DNA of 64,000 bases from DAOQVR01 sp035341665 (GCA_035341665.1 DAOQVR010000016.1:1-64000), one strand, 5' to 3'; positions 44,780 to 53,945 are shown, numbered from the stretch's first letter. Translations and numbers: made by a program. Notes: generated by a model not told the origin, from the letters alone.

Positions 44780-47109
44780 TCGCCGGAGGAGACGCCCGGC
44801 TGGGCCTCCGGCCGGCGGCGGGGCCTGAGCAGCTGCTGCAAGACCCTCTTTGCCCTTCCCACCCTCAGCTCCAGCCACCTGCGCCAGAGGAGGGGGCGGA
44901 ACAAGGCCCATGCCTCCTCGGCCCTGCTGCTTGAGTCGGCGCGGGCGCCGAAGCGCTCGGCGACGTACGCCTCGGCAATGGAAAGCGCCGCGTCACGGCC
45001 GGCGGGCACAGCCGACGCCACAGCCCTCCCATACTCCAGCGGAGTCTGGTGGTCGAGGGGCCGCATCTTGAGCAGCCGCCCGGCGCCGCGGCTGAGGCGG
45101 TAGTAGGCCCTCTCAGCCGGCGTGAGCGTGAGCATCCTGCGCCTTTGGCGCAGGACAAGCGCTGCGAGCCCACCCGCCAGCAGCAGCGCTGCGCCCAGGA
45201 CGCCCCACACCCAGCCCGGGAGCCTTCGCCAGAAGGGCACCCGGGGTGCGCCGGCGAGCGGGCCGAAGCCCCCGTCCCGCAGGGTGGGGTCCTCGCCGTC
45301 GTCCATCTGCGGCAGCTGCCGGTCAAAGCTCTGGCTCACCGCCGCAGCCGTGGTGGTGGCCTTGGGCGAGCGGGAGGTCAGGGCTTGAGAGGCCGTCGGC
45401 TCGAACTCGACCCAGCCATAGCCGGGAAAGAACACCTCGGGCCAGGCATGGCTGTCCTTTTCGAGGATGCGGTAGACACCCTGGACCGGCTGCCCGCGGC
45501 TGTATCCCTCCACGTAGCGCGCCGGCACGCCCACTGCCCTCAGCAGGACGACCATCGACGACGCGTAGTAGCTGCAATAGCCCTGCTTCTCCTCAAAGAG
45601 GAAGTAGTCGACCCCATCCTGATCGGGCTCGGGTCCCGGAATCTGCTGGCTGTAGGGGATCTTGCGCAGGTAGGCCTCCACGGCGATGACTTTGTCGTAG
45701 GGCGCCGTAAGGCCACCGGTGAGCTCCCCCGCCAGCGCGCGCACGCGGCTGGGGAGAGTGTCGGGAAGCTGGAGGTAGCGGGCCTGCACCCACTCAGGAT
45801 AGCCGGCTGCGGCACCGCGCAGGGACTCGGCCGTGACGGCCGACACCGACGAGACGGCCCGGTAGCTCGCTCCCGTGGGAAGGCCGGTCTTGCTATAGAG
45901 GAGGGAGACGCCCCAAGGGGTCCGGCTCGATGACATGGACGGCAGCGGCGCATCAACGGTCAGGGTCGGGGTCAGGTAGCTCACGACTGCCTGCGCCTCC
46001 ACGCTCACGCGCAGTGGATCCCCTGCAGCCACCAACGCGTACCCCATCCCTAGATCCTGCCTCATCGTCACCGTCTGCGTGAGCACCTGGCGCTCGGAGT
46101 AGGACGGCTCCGCCTCCAGCCCAGTGCCACCGGTGCCCAGAGTCAAAGTCTCCTTGTCCGTGTTCAGCCAGCCATAACCGAGGTAGGTATCGTAGGCATG
46201 GCTTCGCCAGTAGCGCCCGCCGGGAGCCTCGATGTCCATGACAGGCTTGTCCGTCAGGGTGACGGGGCCGCCGAAGGTCATGCCTTTGCGCACAAGGACG
46301 GCGGGAGGCACCTCCCGGGAGTTGATGTCCTGAAAGGCCACCTCCCAGCGTTCCTGGAAACGCAGCCACGGTTCGCGGACCTTCTGCCAGGCTGCCTGGA
46401 AGCGGTCACCGGAGACGACAGCGGGCACGAGCCAGGCGAGGGCGAGTGCCAGGACAGCCACAGTCAGCCCGGCCCGGAGGAACCCGGCTACCACCTCCGG
46501 CGCATACTGCACTCGGCCCGTGCGCCACTCCTGCTCATAGGCAGCCAGGCTCGTGCGCACGATGAGAAGGAGCGCCAAGAGAAGGAAGGAGAGCAGGAAC
46601 CAGGTCTGGTGCGAGGGGGCGGATGTGACGTTGATCAGCATAGCCACGCTGCACACAAGGACCGCCCACCACGACCGGTGCCACCGGAAAACCGCCAGTG
46701 CCGAGATGTAGGCAATCAGCCAAAGGAGCAGGCAGAGGACAAAGAGCAGGATGTGGGCGACGGAGCTCTGCCCCTCGGCCATGAGCTGTCCCACCCACGC
46801 CTGCAGCCTCCAGTCGAGCTCAAGCAGGGCTGCCGCGCCGGGCAGATGCATTTCGGCCACCAGCACCCGACTCGTCAACCACGCACCCCAACTCAGGCCG
46901 GTCAGGCCAGAAAGGGTGTGCGACATCCAGGCCGGCAGGCGGTTCTTCGCCAGCAGGATTCCGAGCAGGCCGCCGACGAGGGCAACCCAGACGAGCACAG
47001 GCAGGCCCGGCACCCAGTCCGCAACGGCGATGGACCAGGCCAGGCACAGCAGCATCAGCAGCAGCAGAACAACGGTGAACCAGCCCTCTCGCAACCGGTA
47101 ATCTGACAC
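44776..47109 (-). CDS. TgpA-like membrane transglutaminase-domain protein
   Basis: A 777-aa membrane protein starting with GTG at 47109, preceded by GAGGAG at long spacing. About eight N-terminal helices span residues 1-235. An extracytoplasmic domain follows. The transglutaminase core has C512 (KQGYCSYYASSMVVLLRAVGVPARYV-type block) and H554 (DSHAWPEVFFPGYGWVEFEPT). The usual Asp of FDPT is Glu here. One more helix (about 640-665) and a C-terminal cytoplasmic tail with a DUF4129-like stretch (RLLKMRPLDHQTPLEYGRAVA) complete the TgpA layout. It probably works on proteins at the membrane surface. It is alone on its strand and convergent with hyuB. Confidence 0.9.
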   Translation of the reverse strand: MSDYRLREGWFTVVLLLLMLLCLAWSIAVADWVPGLPVLVWVALVGGLLGILLAKNRLPAWMSHTLSGLTGLSWGAWLTSRVLVAEMHLPGAAALLELDWRLQAWVGQLMAEGQSSVAHILLFVLCLLLWLIAYISALAVFRWHRSWWAVLVCSVAMLINVTSAPSHQTWFLLSFLLLALLLIVRTSLAAYEQEWRTGRVQYAPEVVAGFLRAGLTVAVLALALAWLVPAVVSGDRFQAAWQKVREPWLRFQERWEVAFQDINSREVPPAVLVRKGMTFGGPVTLTDKPVMDIEAPGGRYWRSHAYDTYLGYGWLNTDKETLTLGTGGTGLEAEPSYSERQVLTQTVTMRQDLGMGYALVAAGDPLRVSVEAQAVVSYLTPTLTVDAPLPSMSSSRTPWGVSLLYSKTGLPTGASYRAVSSVSAVTAESLRGAAAGYPEWVQARYLQLPDTLPSRVRALAGELTGGLTAPYDKVIAVEAYLRKIPYSQQIPGPEPDQDGVDYFLFEEKQGYCSYYASSMVVLLRAVGVPARYVEGYSRGQPVQGVYRILEKDSHAWPEVFFPGYGWVEFEPTASQALTSRSPKATTTAAAVSQSFDRQLPQMDDGEDPTLRDGGFGPLAGAPRVPFWRRLPGWVWGVLGAALLLAGGLAALVLRQRRRMLTLTPAERAYYRLSRGAGRLLKMRPLDHQTPLEYGRAVASAVPAGRDAALSIAEAYVAERFGARADSSSRAEEAWALFRPLLWRRWLELRVGRAKRVLQQLLRPRRRPEAQPGVSSGD

Positions 47110-47263
47110 GCCCTAAATCTCCTCGCCCGGCTCTTGCGCCGCCTCCGCTTCCATAAGAACGCCGGTCCGCTTCGCGCAGTTCATCCGGCAGGCACCATTG
47201 TAGCGGAAGCCGCGGCGCTCGTCAAGGGCCGGCCGCAGGCGCCCGCAGCCCAGGAACTTGTCC

Positions 47264-47361
47264 TGACCGACGCCCACAAGGGGCTACACTACCCGGGTGC
47301 GGCATCCCGCACGGCCTGCGTCCGGACTGACACCCACGAGGGGCTGCACTACCCGGGTGCG
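47264..47361. repeat. Two-copy direct repeat, 60-bp period
   Basis: CCCACAAGGGGCTACACTAC then CCGGGTGCG at 47273-47301 is repeated at 47333-47361 (CCCACGAGGGGCTGCACTAC then CCGGGTGCG). A weaker relative lies at about 27545-27575. No gene is seen in 47110-47515. Confidence 0.65.
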
Positions 47362-47515
47362 TCGCGGTGACGAATCGGGCGCCGGCCCGTTATGTTCACG
47401 CGATCCCCGGCGCGGGAGCGCACGCCAGCGTTATGTCCGCCTCCTGTTGCTTACGGCGCCGCTTTCGAACCGTTATGTTACGCGCTCATGGCCCTGGCCC
47501 GGGCCGGGCGGCCGC

Positions 47516-47544
47516 TTGACAGCGCGTGCAACCGCGCATATAAT
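47516..47544 (+). promoter_or_regulatory. Strong consensus promoter of the M42 peptidase operon
   Basis: TTGACA (47516-47521), 17-bp spacer, TATAAT (47539-47544): a perfect sigma70 consensus, 52 bp before the GTG at 47596. Confidence 0.88.
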
Positions 47545-47595
47545 CGCGTCCGATTGGCATGCATCTCCCAGTGCGAAAGAAGAAAGGGCCTGCCC

Positions 47596-48669
47596 GTGGA
47601 ACTGGTCCCACTGCTCCGAAAGCTATCCGAAGCTACAGGCGTCTCGGGTTATGAGCATCCGATCCGGGACTTGGTCGCAGAGGAGTTTGGCCGCTACGCG
47701 ACATCGATCCGCTCCGACACGCTGGGCAATCTGATTGCGCTCGTACCGGGCAGCGGACCGGAACCGCGCCCCTCGATCATGTTGGCCGGCCACATGGATG
47801 AGATCGGCCTGATCGTCTCGCACATCGAGGAGGGGTTTCTCCACGTCCCGGGCATGCACAGCTACGACGAGCGCGTCTTGCCGGGGCAGGAGGTGATCGT
47901 CCATGGGTGGCGCGAGCTGCACGGGGTGATCGGGGCGCGCCCGCCGCACGTCCTGGCTCCGGGCGAGTCAGAAAAACCGTACCCGACCGACAAGCTGCTG
48001 GTAGACACCGGCTTGCCCCCAGACGAGGTCAGCCAATTGGTGCGCGTCGGTGACTTGATCACCATGAACGCACCCCTGGTCGAGCTCAAGGGAGGGCTTG
48101 TAGCGGGCAAAGCGCTCGACGACCGGGCAGCGGTGGCAGCCGTCGCAGTCTGCTTGGAAGAGCTGAGCCGGTCACAACACGAGTGGGACGTGTATGCCGT
48201 CGCCACGGTCCAGGAGGAGGAGGGCTGCAAGGGGGCGCTGACGAGCGCTTTCGGGCTGGCTCCCGACATCGGGATCGCCATTGACGTGACGTGGGCACAC
48301 CAACCGGGCGCGCCAGACGAGTACACCTACCCTCTAGGAGAAGGGCCGACCATCAGCTGTGGCCCCAACTTCCATCCTGGGCTGGTCAAAGCCCTCCGGG
48401 ACACAGCCGACTCGCTGGAGATGGACGTCCACTTGGAGCCCGCCGCCCGGCCTGGGGGCACGGATGCCTGGGCCATCCAGATCGCGCGGGAAGGCATCCC
48501 GGCCGGGCTTCTCAGCATCCCCCAGCGCAACATGCACACCCCTGTCGAGGTTTGCTCGGTCAAGGACATTGAGCGGGTGGGCCGCCTGTTGGCGGCCTTT
48601 ATCCGCGCGCTCGACGGCAAGTCGCTGGACAAGCTGACCTTTGACCTGGGCCTTGACGAAACCGAATAG
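47596..48669 (+). CDS. M42 family metallo-aminopeptidase (copy 1)
   Basis: A 357-aa cytoplasmic zinc aminopeptidase/glucanase-type protein (M42). GTG 47596 is chosen because it follows the consensus promoter and AAAGGG. Earlier in-frame codons lie upstream of the transcription start. Metal ligands and catalytic residues are visible: GHMDEIGLIV, ALDDRAAVAA, TVQEEEGCKGA, IDVTWAH and the final His in NMHTPVE. It is the first of three adjacent, clearly different M42 genes. M42 peptidases form dodecameric shells that trim oligopeptides. Three paralogues would cover different N-terminal residues, which is inference. Confidence 0.92.
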   Translation: MELVPLLRKLSEATGVSGYEHPIRDLVAEEFGRYATSIRSDTLGNLIALVPGSGPEPRPSIMLAGHMDEIGLIVSHIEEGFLHVPGMHSYDERVLPGQEVIVHGWRELHGVIGARPPHVLAPGESEKPYPTDKLLVDTGLPPDEVSQLVRVGDLITMNAPLVELKGGLVAGKALDDRAAVAAVAVCLEELSRSQHEWDVYAVATVQEEEGCKGALTSAFGLAPDIGIAIDVTWAHQPGAPDEYTYPLGEGPTISCGPNFHPGLVKALRDTADSLEMDVHLEPAARPGGTDAWAIQIAREGIPAGLLSIPQRNMHTPVEVCSVKDIERVGRLLAAFIRALDGKSLDKLTFDLGLDETE

Positions 48670-48678
48670 GAGGCAACG

Positions 48679-49716
48679 TTGCTTCTCGAAGAGCTGTCGA
48701 ACGCCTTTGGGCCGTCTGGCTGTGAGGACCAAGTCCGCCGCATCCTCGCACGAGCCGTGCGCAGCCAGGTCGATGAGCTGCACAGTGACGCGTTGGGGAA
48801 CCTGATTGCCCTCAAGCGTGGCAGGGGGCGCGAGCCTCGCCTGCGCGTCATGGTGGACGCGCACATGGACGAGGTTGGCCTGATGATCACCCGCATCGAG
48901 AAGAACGGACTGCTCGGCTTCCGGGTCGTCGGCGGGATCGATCCAAGGCTGCTGATGGCCAAGCGAGTCGTGATCGGCGGCGAGCGCGTGCCGGGCGTGA
49001 TCCTGGCGCCGCCCATCCACCTGACCAAGGCTGCGCAGCGCGCGCAGGTGGTTGGAGTGAGCGAGCTTGCCATCGACATCGGCGCAACGAGCGACGCCCA
49101 GGCGCGCGAGTGCGTACACTTGGGTGACTATGCGACGTTCGCTACCCGGTTCGAGGTGTTGACCGAGGGCGGGCTGCGAGTCGCCAAGGGCAAGGCGTTC
49201 GACGACCGGGCCGGATGCGCAGTTGCCGCTGCGCTGGTCGACGAGGAGTACGACATCGACCTGGCGCTCTCCTTCAGCACCCAGGAAGAAGTCGGGCTGC
49301 GCGGCGCGCAGGTCGCCGCCTTCGCCCTCCGTCCCGACATTGCCTTCGCGCTGGAGGGAACCATCTGCGATGACATGCCCAAGAAGGCCGACGTTAGCCC
49401 GACGACAAGGCTTGGTCAGGGGCCGGCGATCACGCTGATGGACCGGTCATTCATAGCCGACCACCGCCTGGTTCGCTTGCTGCAGGAGACGGCGACCCAA
49501 CAGGGAATCCCGTATCAGATCAAGCAGCCAGGCATCGGCGGAACGGACGCCGGTGCCATCCACCAGTCGAGGTCCGGTGTCCCGGCGGTGGCGCTCGCCG
49601 TCCCGTGCCGGTACATCCACACCCCGGTCAGCCTGTTGAGCATGGTGGATTTGGACAACCTCGTCCGGCTCATGAAAGCCGTGCTGCACTCGCTTCCCGA
49701 AGGCTGGACCGGGTAG
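48679..49716 (+). CDS. M42 family metallo-aminopeptidase (copy 2)
   Basis: A 345-aa paralogue starting at TTG 48679. GGAGG (48669-48673) overlaps the previous stop and lies 5 nt upstream. Ligand motifs are HMDEVGLMI, AFDDRAGCAV, STQEEVGLRGA, ALEGT and CRYIHTPVS. A Glu replaces the Asp found at the fourth ligand position in copies 1 and 3, a known variant among M42 proteins. The 9-nt gap to copy 1 indicates co-transcription. Confidence 0.92.
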   Translation: MLLEELSNAFGPSGCEDQVRRILARAVRSQVDELHSDALGNLIALKRGRGREPRLRVMVDAHMDEVGLMITRIEKNGLLGFRVVGGIDPRLLMAKRVVIGGERVPGVILAPPIHLTKAAQRAQVVGVSELAIDIGATSDAQARECVHLGDYATFATRFEVLTEGGLRVAKGKAFDDRAGCAVAAALVDEEYDIDLALSFSTQEEVGLRGAQVAAFALRPDIAFALEGTICDDMPKKADVSPTTRLGQGPAITLMDRSFIADHRLVRLLQETATQQGIPYQIKQPGIGGTDAGAIHQSRSGVPAVALAVPCRYIHTPVSLLSMVDLDNLVRLMKAVLHSLPEGWTG

Positions 49717-49775
49717 CGCAGAGAGCAGAGCAACTGAGTTCGCCGGGCCAACAGAACCGATCAAGGAGATCCGCT

Positions 49776-50768
49776 GTGAAAGAGCTCATCAAACAACTGA
49801 CGGAAGCGTACGGGCCATCCGGGCACGAGGAGCAGGTTCGCGACATCATTCGGAATGCGGTGGAGCCGCATGCCAACAGCGTGCGCGTCGATGCGCTCGG
49901 GAACCTGATTGCCGCCAAGGCCGGCCGCAAGGGCGGCAAGAAGATCATGCTGGCAGCCCACATGGACGAGATCGGAGTCATCGTCAGCTATGTGGACGAG
50001 AAGGGTTTCCTGCGTTTCCAGGGCATCGGCGGGCTTGACCTCATGAGCCTAACAGGCAGCCGCGTGCAGTTCGCGGATGGTGTGCTGGGCGTCATCCATC
50101 CTGAAGACAGGCAGTCCTACAAGAGCGAACCCCTCCTCAGCAAGCTCTACATCGACATCGGGGCGGCGAGCCGGGAAGAGGCACAGAGCCGCTTGGGCCA
50201 GGCCGCCTGCTTCGTCAGGCCCTTTGCTGGGCAGGGCCAGAGGCTGGTCGCCAAGGCACTCGACGACCGGATCGGGTGCGCCATCCTCGTCGCTGCGCTG
50301 CAGCAGCTCGACGACACGCCACACGAGGTATCGTTTGTCTTCTCCGTGCAGGAGGAGGTCGGCTTGCGCGGGGCGCGGACGAGTGCGTTCCACATCGCGC
50401 CCGAGATCGGCATCGCGCTGGACGTTACCCTTGCCGCGGACACGCCTGAGTGCCGCAAGCTGAGCATGAAGCTGGGCGATGGCCCGTGCATCAAGGTGGC
50501 AGACCCGGGGCTCATCGCGCACCCGGGTGTCAAGGACCTGCTTGTCCGCACGGCAGAAGCGCACGGCATCCCGTACCAGCTCGAGGTCCTGGACGGCGGC
50601 ACCACCGATGCATCTGCCATGCAGATCTCGGGAAGCGGTGTGGCAGCGGGCTGTGTCTCGATCGCCTGCCGCTATGTGCACACGCCCTCGGAGATGGTGG
50701 ACCTGCGCGATGTGGAGAACGCGGTTAGGCTGCTGGTAGCCATGCTCAAGAACCGGGTTGAGCTTTAG
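49776..50768 (+). CDS. M42 family metallo-aminopeptidase (copy 3)
   Basis: A 330-aa paralogue. GTG 49776 has AAGGAG upstream. Reading from earlier in-frame codons would overlap copy 2 without support. Motifs are HMDEIGVIV, ALDDRIGCAIL, VQEEVGLRGA, ALDVTLAAD and CRYVHTPSE, so all ligands are intact. It is 59 nt after copy 2 and 3 nt before the next gene, hence part of the same operon. Confidence 0.92.
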   Translation: MKELIKQLTEAYGPSGHEEQVRDIIRNAVEPHANSVRVDALGNLIAAKAGRKGGKKIMLAAHMDEIGVIVSYVDEKGFLRFQGIGGLDLMSLTGSRVQFADGVLGVIHPEDRQSYKSEPLLSKLYIDIGAASREEAQSRLGQAACFVRPFAGQGQRLVAKALDDRIGCAILVAALQQLDDTPHEVSFVFSVQEEVGLRGARTSAFHIAPEIGIALDVTLAADTPECRKLSMKLGDGPCIKVADPGLIAHPGVKDLLVRTAEAHGIPYQLEVLDGGTTDASAMQISGSGVAAGCVSIACRYVHTPSEMVDLRDVENAVRLLVAMLKNRVEL

Positions 50769-50771
50769 CGG

Positions 50772-51290
50772 ATGGCAGAGTCCCCCCCCCCAGGACTCTC
50801 GCGCTCTTCCTCTCGCCGCAGGCGGCCGCGCAGCTTCCTGCGGAGGGTGGGGCGCTTCTTGTCCGACTGGTGGGCCGAGGTGCTGATCGGCCTGCTGGTT
50901 GCCTTCGGCGTCTTTCTGCTCTTTGAGAGGATGCAGATCCGGCAGAGCCTGCTGCGCTGGCTGCAGACGGGATGGGCAGCACTCGCACGCCTGCTGGGCA
51001 CGGCCTCGGAGGGGCTGGCTCGCTTCATCCAGAGCCGCACCCTCTCCGATCTCACTGGAATCGCGTTTCTTCTGCTTGCCGTGGTCGTCATCCTCTGGCG
51101 GCTGCGCTGGCGGCTTCTCCATACGCCTCGTTTCAGAGATCGCCTGTGCCCGGAGTGCGGAGGCTCGCTGCACCGCGTGCACCGGCACGGCCTCGACCGG
51201 TTGGTGAACCTGCTGGTGCCGGTGAGACGGTACCGGTGCGACAACCGTGAATGCCGCTGGGTCGGCCTGCGCTACGGGAAAGACCACTAG
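50772..51290 (+). CDS. Small membrane protein with C-terminal zinc ribbon
   Basis: A 172-aa protein of unknown function. A basic, Arg/Ser/Pro-rich N-terminus is followed by a helix (VLIGLLVAFGVFLLF), an amphipathic region, a second helix (IAFLLLAVVVILWRLRW), and a four-Cys zinc ribbon (CPECGG and CDNREC). No ribosome site is obvious. It begins 3 nt after the third M42 stop, so translation is probably coupled. A 9-C run near its start could be slippery for polymerase or assembly. Confidence 0.75.
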   Translation: MAESPPPGLSRSSSRRRRPRSFLRRVGRFLSDWWAEVLIGLLVAFGVFLLFERMQIRQSLLRWLQTGWAALARLLGTASEGLARFIQSRTLSDLTGIAFLLLAVVVILWRLRWRLLHTPRFRDRLCPECGGSLHRVHRHGLDRLVNLLVPVRRYRCDNRECRWVGLRYGKDH

Positions 51291-51366
51291 AGCCAGGATT
51301 GGGGGCTCGTTCCTTCCTGGTCGCCCTGGGTGGCCGCAGCGTGCTGCCAACTACGCCGTCCCTGAT

Positions 51367-51395
51367 TTGCGCCCTGTGGGCAGATGTGCTAGAAT
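51367..51395 (+). promoter_or_regulatory. Promoter of the structured leader RNA
   Basis: TTGCGC (51367-51372), 17-bp spacer, TAGAAT (51390-51395). The predicted start is about 51402, immediately before the first hairpin. Confidence 0.65.
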
Positions 51396-51401
51396 GGCGT
51401 C

Positions 51402-51628
51402 ATGCACACCCTGCTGTGTGCGTGATGTCCGTAGAGAGGGTACGAGCCAACACCTTCCGAAAGGGAGTCGGGCGCCAGGGGGGATGCGATAGCCTCGTAA
51501 GGGGCAAGGCAGTAACCTCTGGGTAGACACCCACCTGTCAAGACAGGTTCGACGCCAGCAGGACACACGGCACAGCGGGGACCCCGACAACGGCGCCACC
51601 GGATCGCACCCGATCCGGTGGCTTTTTT
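51402..51628 (+). ncRNA. Unidentified structured RNA / leader, about 227 nt
   Basis: Between its promoter and a perfect terminator lies a stretch with little coding sense and several stems. They are GCACAC/GTGTGC (about 51404-51422), GGGT/ACCC (about 51521-51533), a perfect ACCTGTC AA GACAGGT (about 51533-51548), and a possible long pairing of GTCGGG (about 51468) with CCCGAC (about 51582). It lacks the conserved pieces of tmRNA, RNase P RNA, SRP RNA and T-box leaders, and fits no riboswitch I know. The terminator ends 11 nt before the beta-mannosidase start, so it could be a riboswitch/attenuator leader or a separate small RNA. Confidence 0.55.
51595..51628 (+). terminator. Strong intrinsic terminator before the beta-mannosidase gene
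   Basis: A 12-bp perfect stem GCCACCGGATCG (51595-51606) with 51611-51622, loop CACC, then six T (51623-51628). The Shine-Dalgarno GAGGGAG of the next gene begins three bases later. Confidence 0.88.
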
Positions 51629-51639
51629 GTGAGGGAGCG

Positions 51640-53934
51640 GTGCCTCGGAAAGTCATCGATCTCAACGGCAGCGACTGGCAGCTGGGCAGGGCACCGGCAG
51701 GCGCCGACCCCGGGAGGGCCGAGTGGGCCGAGCTTGAGGAGATCGCCGAGTGGTTTCCTGCCCAGGTGCCCGGCAACATCCATGCGGATCTCGTAGACCA
51801 CGGCCGCTTGCCGGACCCCTGTCGCTCTTTCGACGCTCGGGCCTTTCGTGAGGTGGGTGAAGCGACCTGGTGGCTCGTCCGCGACTTTTGGGCTGAACCC
51901 ACGCCGGATGAGCGGGCGCGCCTTGTGCTGCGTGGAGTGGACTATATCGCCGATGTCCTCGTCAACGGCCATGTGCTTGGGCGGCACGAGGGCATGTTCT
52001 CACCGGTGGAGTACGACGTCACGCAGATGCTGCGTGGCAGCAATCGGTTGGCCGTCCGACTGCTCGGCACGCGTTGGCTGCCGCGCTCGCGGAGCACCCC
52101 GTGGGAAAAGCTGCTGAATCGTGCCGAAGCGCGGTGGGGTGGGCTTCCGGCCGACTACCCAGATCGGCGCGACACGCTCAAGTGCCAGATGCAGTTCGGC
52201 TGGGACTTTGCCCCTCCCCTGCTGAACCTGGGCCTCTGGGATGACGCCTCGGTCGTCATAGGCGGCTCGACCTATATCCGCGCGGTGCACGCGATCTATT
52301 CCCAGAAAGGGCGGGGTGCCACGGGCCGGCTGGACATACGGCTCTGGCTCGGAGGGGAGAATCGCCCTGTTAGGGTCATCGCGCGGCTCGACGGCGGTAC
52401 CACCTCGGACTTGCCTCTGCGCACCGAAAGGGACGTCGCCTCCGAGCCCCTTGGGTCTCCCCTCCTACTGTCGCTGCAGGTCCCCGAACCACGGCGCTGG
52501 TGGCCTTGGGATCATGGCGAGCCAGCCCTGTGCCGCCTATCCGTCGAGGTCTGGGGCGGTGATCGCATGCACGACCACCTCGCGCAATCGATCGGACTCC
52601 GGGAGATTGAGGTCGTCGACTACTCAGTCAGAGTCAACGGCGAGCCTGTGTTTGCGCGGGGTGCCAACTGGGTGCCAGCAAGCCTGTTTCCTGGGCGCGT
52701 TGGCGGCGGGGAGTACGCCAGGCTGACGGGGATGGCGCGCAAGGCGAACATGAACATGCTGCGCGTGTGGGGTGGGGGTCTGCGGGAGAAGCAGGCCTTC
52801 TATGACGAGTGTGACCGCCAAGGGCTCCTGGTCTGGCAGGAGTTCCCGCTGGCCTGCGCCTTCGTCACGCACTTTCCCCGGTCGCCGGAGTATCTGGAGC
52901 TTGCAGGCCAAGAGGCAGCAGGAATCGTGCGCGAGCTGAGGCACCACGCTTGCCTGGCAGCTTGGTCGGGCGGCAACGAGCTGTCTCCTCGCCGCAACGC
53001 GCCTGTGCTCCGCGTGCTCAGGCAAGCCGTCGAGGCTGAGGATGGCACGCGCCCCTTCCTGGCTGCCTCGCCCCTTGGCGGCGACCACCACAACTGGAAG
53101 GTGTGGCACAACTTCCATCCACCTGAGGACTATACGAAGGACGACGCCACGTTTGCCAGCGAACTCGGGCTCCAGTCGCCTCCGTCCCTCGACGAGCTGC
53201 ACCGTTTTCTCGCGCCGGAGCAGTGCTGGCCCCCAGGGGAGGCATGGATCCTGCGTGGCGCCGGCCTTCAGAAGCTGTGGCGCTATGCGCGACCCTATCT
53301 GCCCGCCCCGCTGAGCGGCCGCGCGCGCCCAGACTGGCATGGGATCACACCGGACGCGTTCCTCGAGGCCAGCCAGCGGGCGCAGCTTCAGGGCCTGAAG
53401 ATCGCGATCGAGCACTTCCGGCGCCGAAAAGCCGCAGGGTGCGGAGGCATCCTGATCTGGCAGCTGAATGAGCCATGGCCGGCGATATCGTGGGCGGTGA
53501 TCCCACACAGCGGCGAACCGAAATCGGCCTTCCATGCCCTCGCTGGGCTGTTCAACCCGCTCATGACCTCGCTTGCCTATCCGCTCCGAAGATACTCGGC
53601 CGGCTCCCAGTTCGACGGCGAAGTATGGGTGATCAACGACACGCCCAGCCCAGTGCCGGGGTGCGAGCTGCGCGCCAGCCTCTTCGATGGCGATGGGCGG
53701 CTGCTCCAGGCTTGGAGCCGACCGGTGGAGATCCCCGCGCACTCTGCCGCAATCGCCGGCGGCGTGTCCTGGACCTTGCCAGAGGGGAACTGCTGGCGGG
53801 CCACGTGCTCCCTGTCGCGCGATGGCAGGATGTTGACCTCCTGTGAGTACGACCTGGGTGTGCACGACGACATCCAACCGCGACCGGTCCAGCGGCTGTG
53901 GGCCTGGCTCGGCGGGCTGGTTACGCGCCTGTGA
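51640..53934 (+). CDS. Glycoside hydrolase family 2 beta-mannosidase-like enzyme
   Basis: A 764-aa cytoplasmic glycosidase (no signal peptide). GTG 51640 follows GAGGGAG. The N-terminal sugar-binding sandwich (WQLGRAPAGAD...VPGNIHADLVDHG...DPCRSFDARAF) is the beta-mannosidase type of GH2. The Ig-like middle and TIM-barrel follow. The acid/base Glu is E447 (WSGGNE) and the nucleophile is E508 (ASELGLQS). ANWVPASLFPGR and LRVWGGG are also present. The C-terminal domain is shorter than in some relatives. It has its own leader RNA with a terminator directly upstream. Substrate is most likely beta-mannosides from N-glycans or mannan. Confidence 0.92.
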   Translation: MPRKVIDLNGSDWQLGRAPAGADPGRAEWAELEEIAEWFPAQVPGNIHADLVDHGRLPDPCRSFDARAFREVGEATWWLVRDFWAEPTPDERARLVLRGVDYIADVLVNGHVLGRHEGMFSPVEYDVTQMLRGSNRLAVRLLGTRWLPRSRSTPWEKLLNRAEARWGGLPADYPDRRDTLKCQMQFGWDFAPPLLNLGLWDDASVVIGGSTYIRAVHAIYSQKGRGATGRLDIRLWLGGENRPVRVIARLDGGTTSDLPLRTERDVASEPLGSPLLLSLQVPEPRRWWPWDHGEPALCRLSVEVWGGDRMHDHLAQSIGLREIEVVDYSVRVNGEPVFARGANWVPASLFPGRVGGGEYARLTGMARKANMNMLRVWGGGLREKQAFYDECDRQGLLVWQEFPLACAFVTHFPRSPEYLELAGQEAAGIVRELRHHACLAAWSGGNELSPRRNAPVLRVLRQAVEAEDGTRPFLAASPLGGDHHNWKVWHNFHPPEDYTKDDATFASELGLQSPPSLDELHRFLAPEQCWPPGEAWILRGAGLQKLWRYARPYLPAPLSGRARPDWHGITPDAFLEASQRAQLQGLKIAIEHFRRRKAAGCGGILIWQLNEPWPAISWAVIPHSGEPKSAFHALAGLFNPLMTSLAYPLRRYSAGSQFDGEVWVINDTPSPVPGCELRASLFDGDGRLLQAWSRPVEIPAHSAAIAGGVSWTLPEGNCWRATCSLSRDGRMLTSCEYDLGVHDDIQPRPVQRLWAWLGGLVTRL

Positions 53935-53945
53935 GGACGACACGA

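Noticed and set aside
51402..51628. tmRNA, RNase P RNA, SRP RNA or T-box leader
   Set aside because: I looked for the GGTTTCGAC tmRNA core and 3' CCA end, the GAGGAAAGTC of RNase P, the GGAAGCAG loop of SRP RNA and the AGGGTGG T-box. None is present in the right context.
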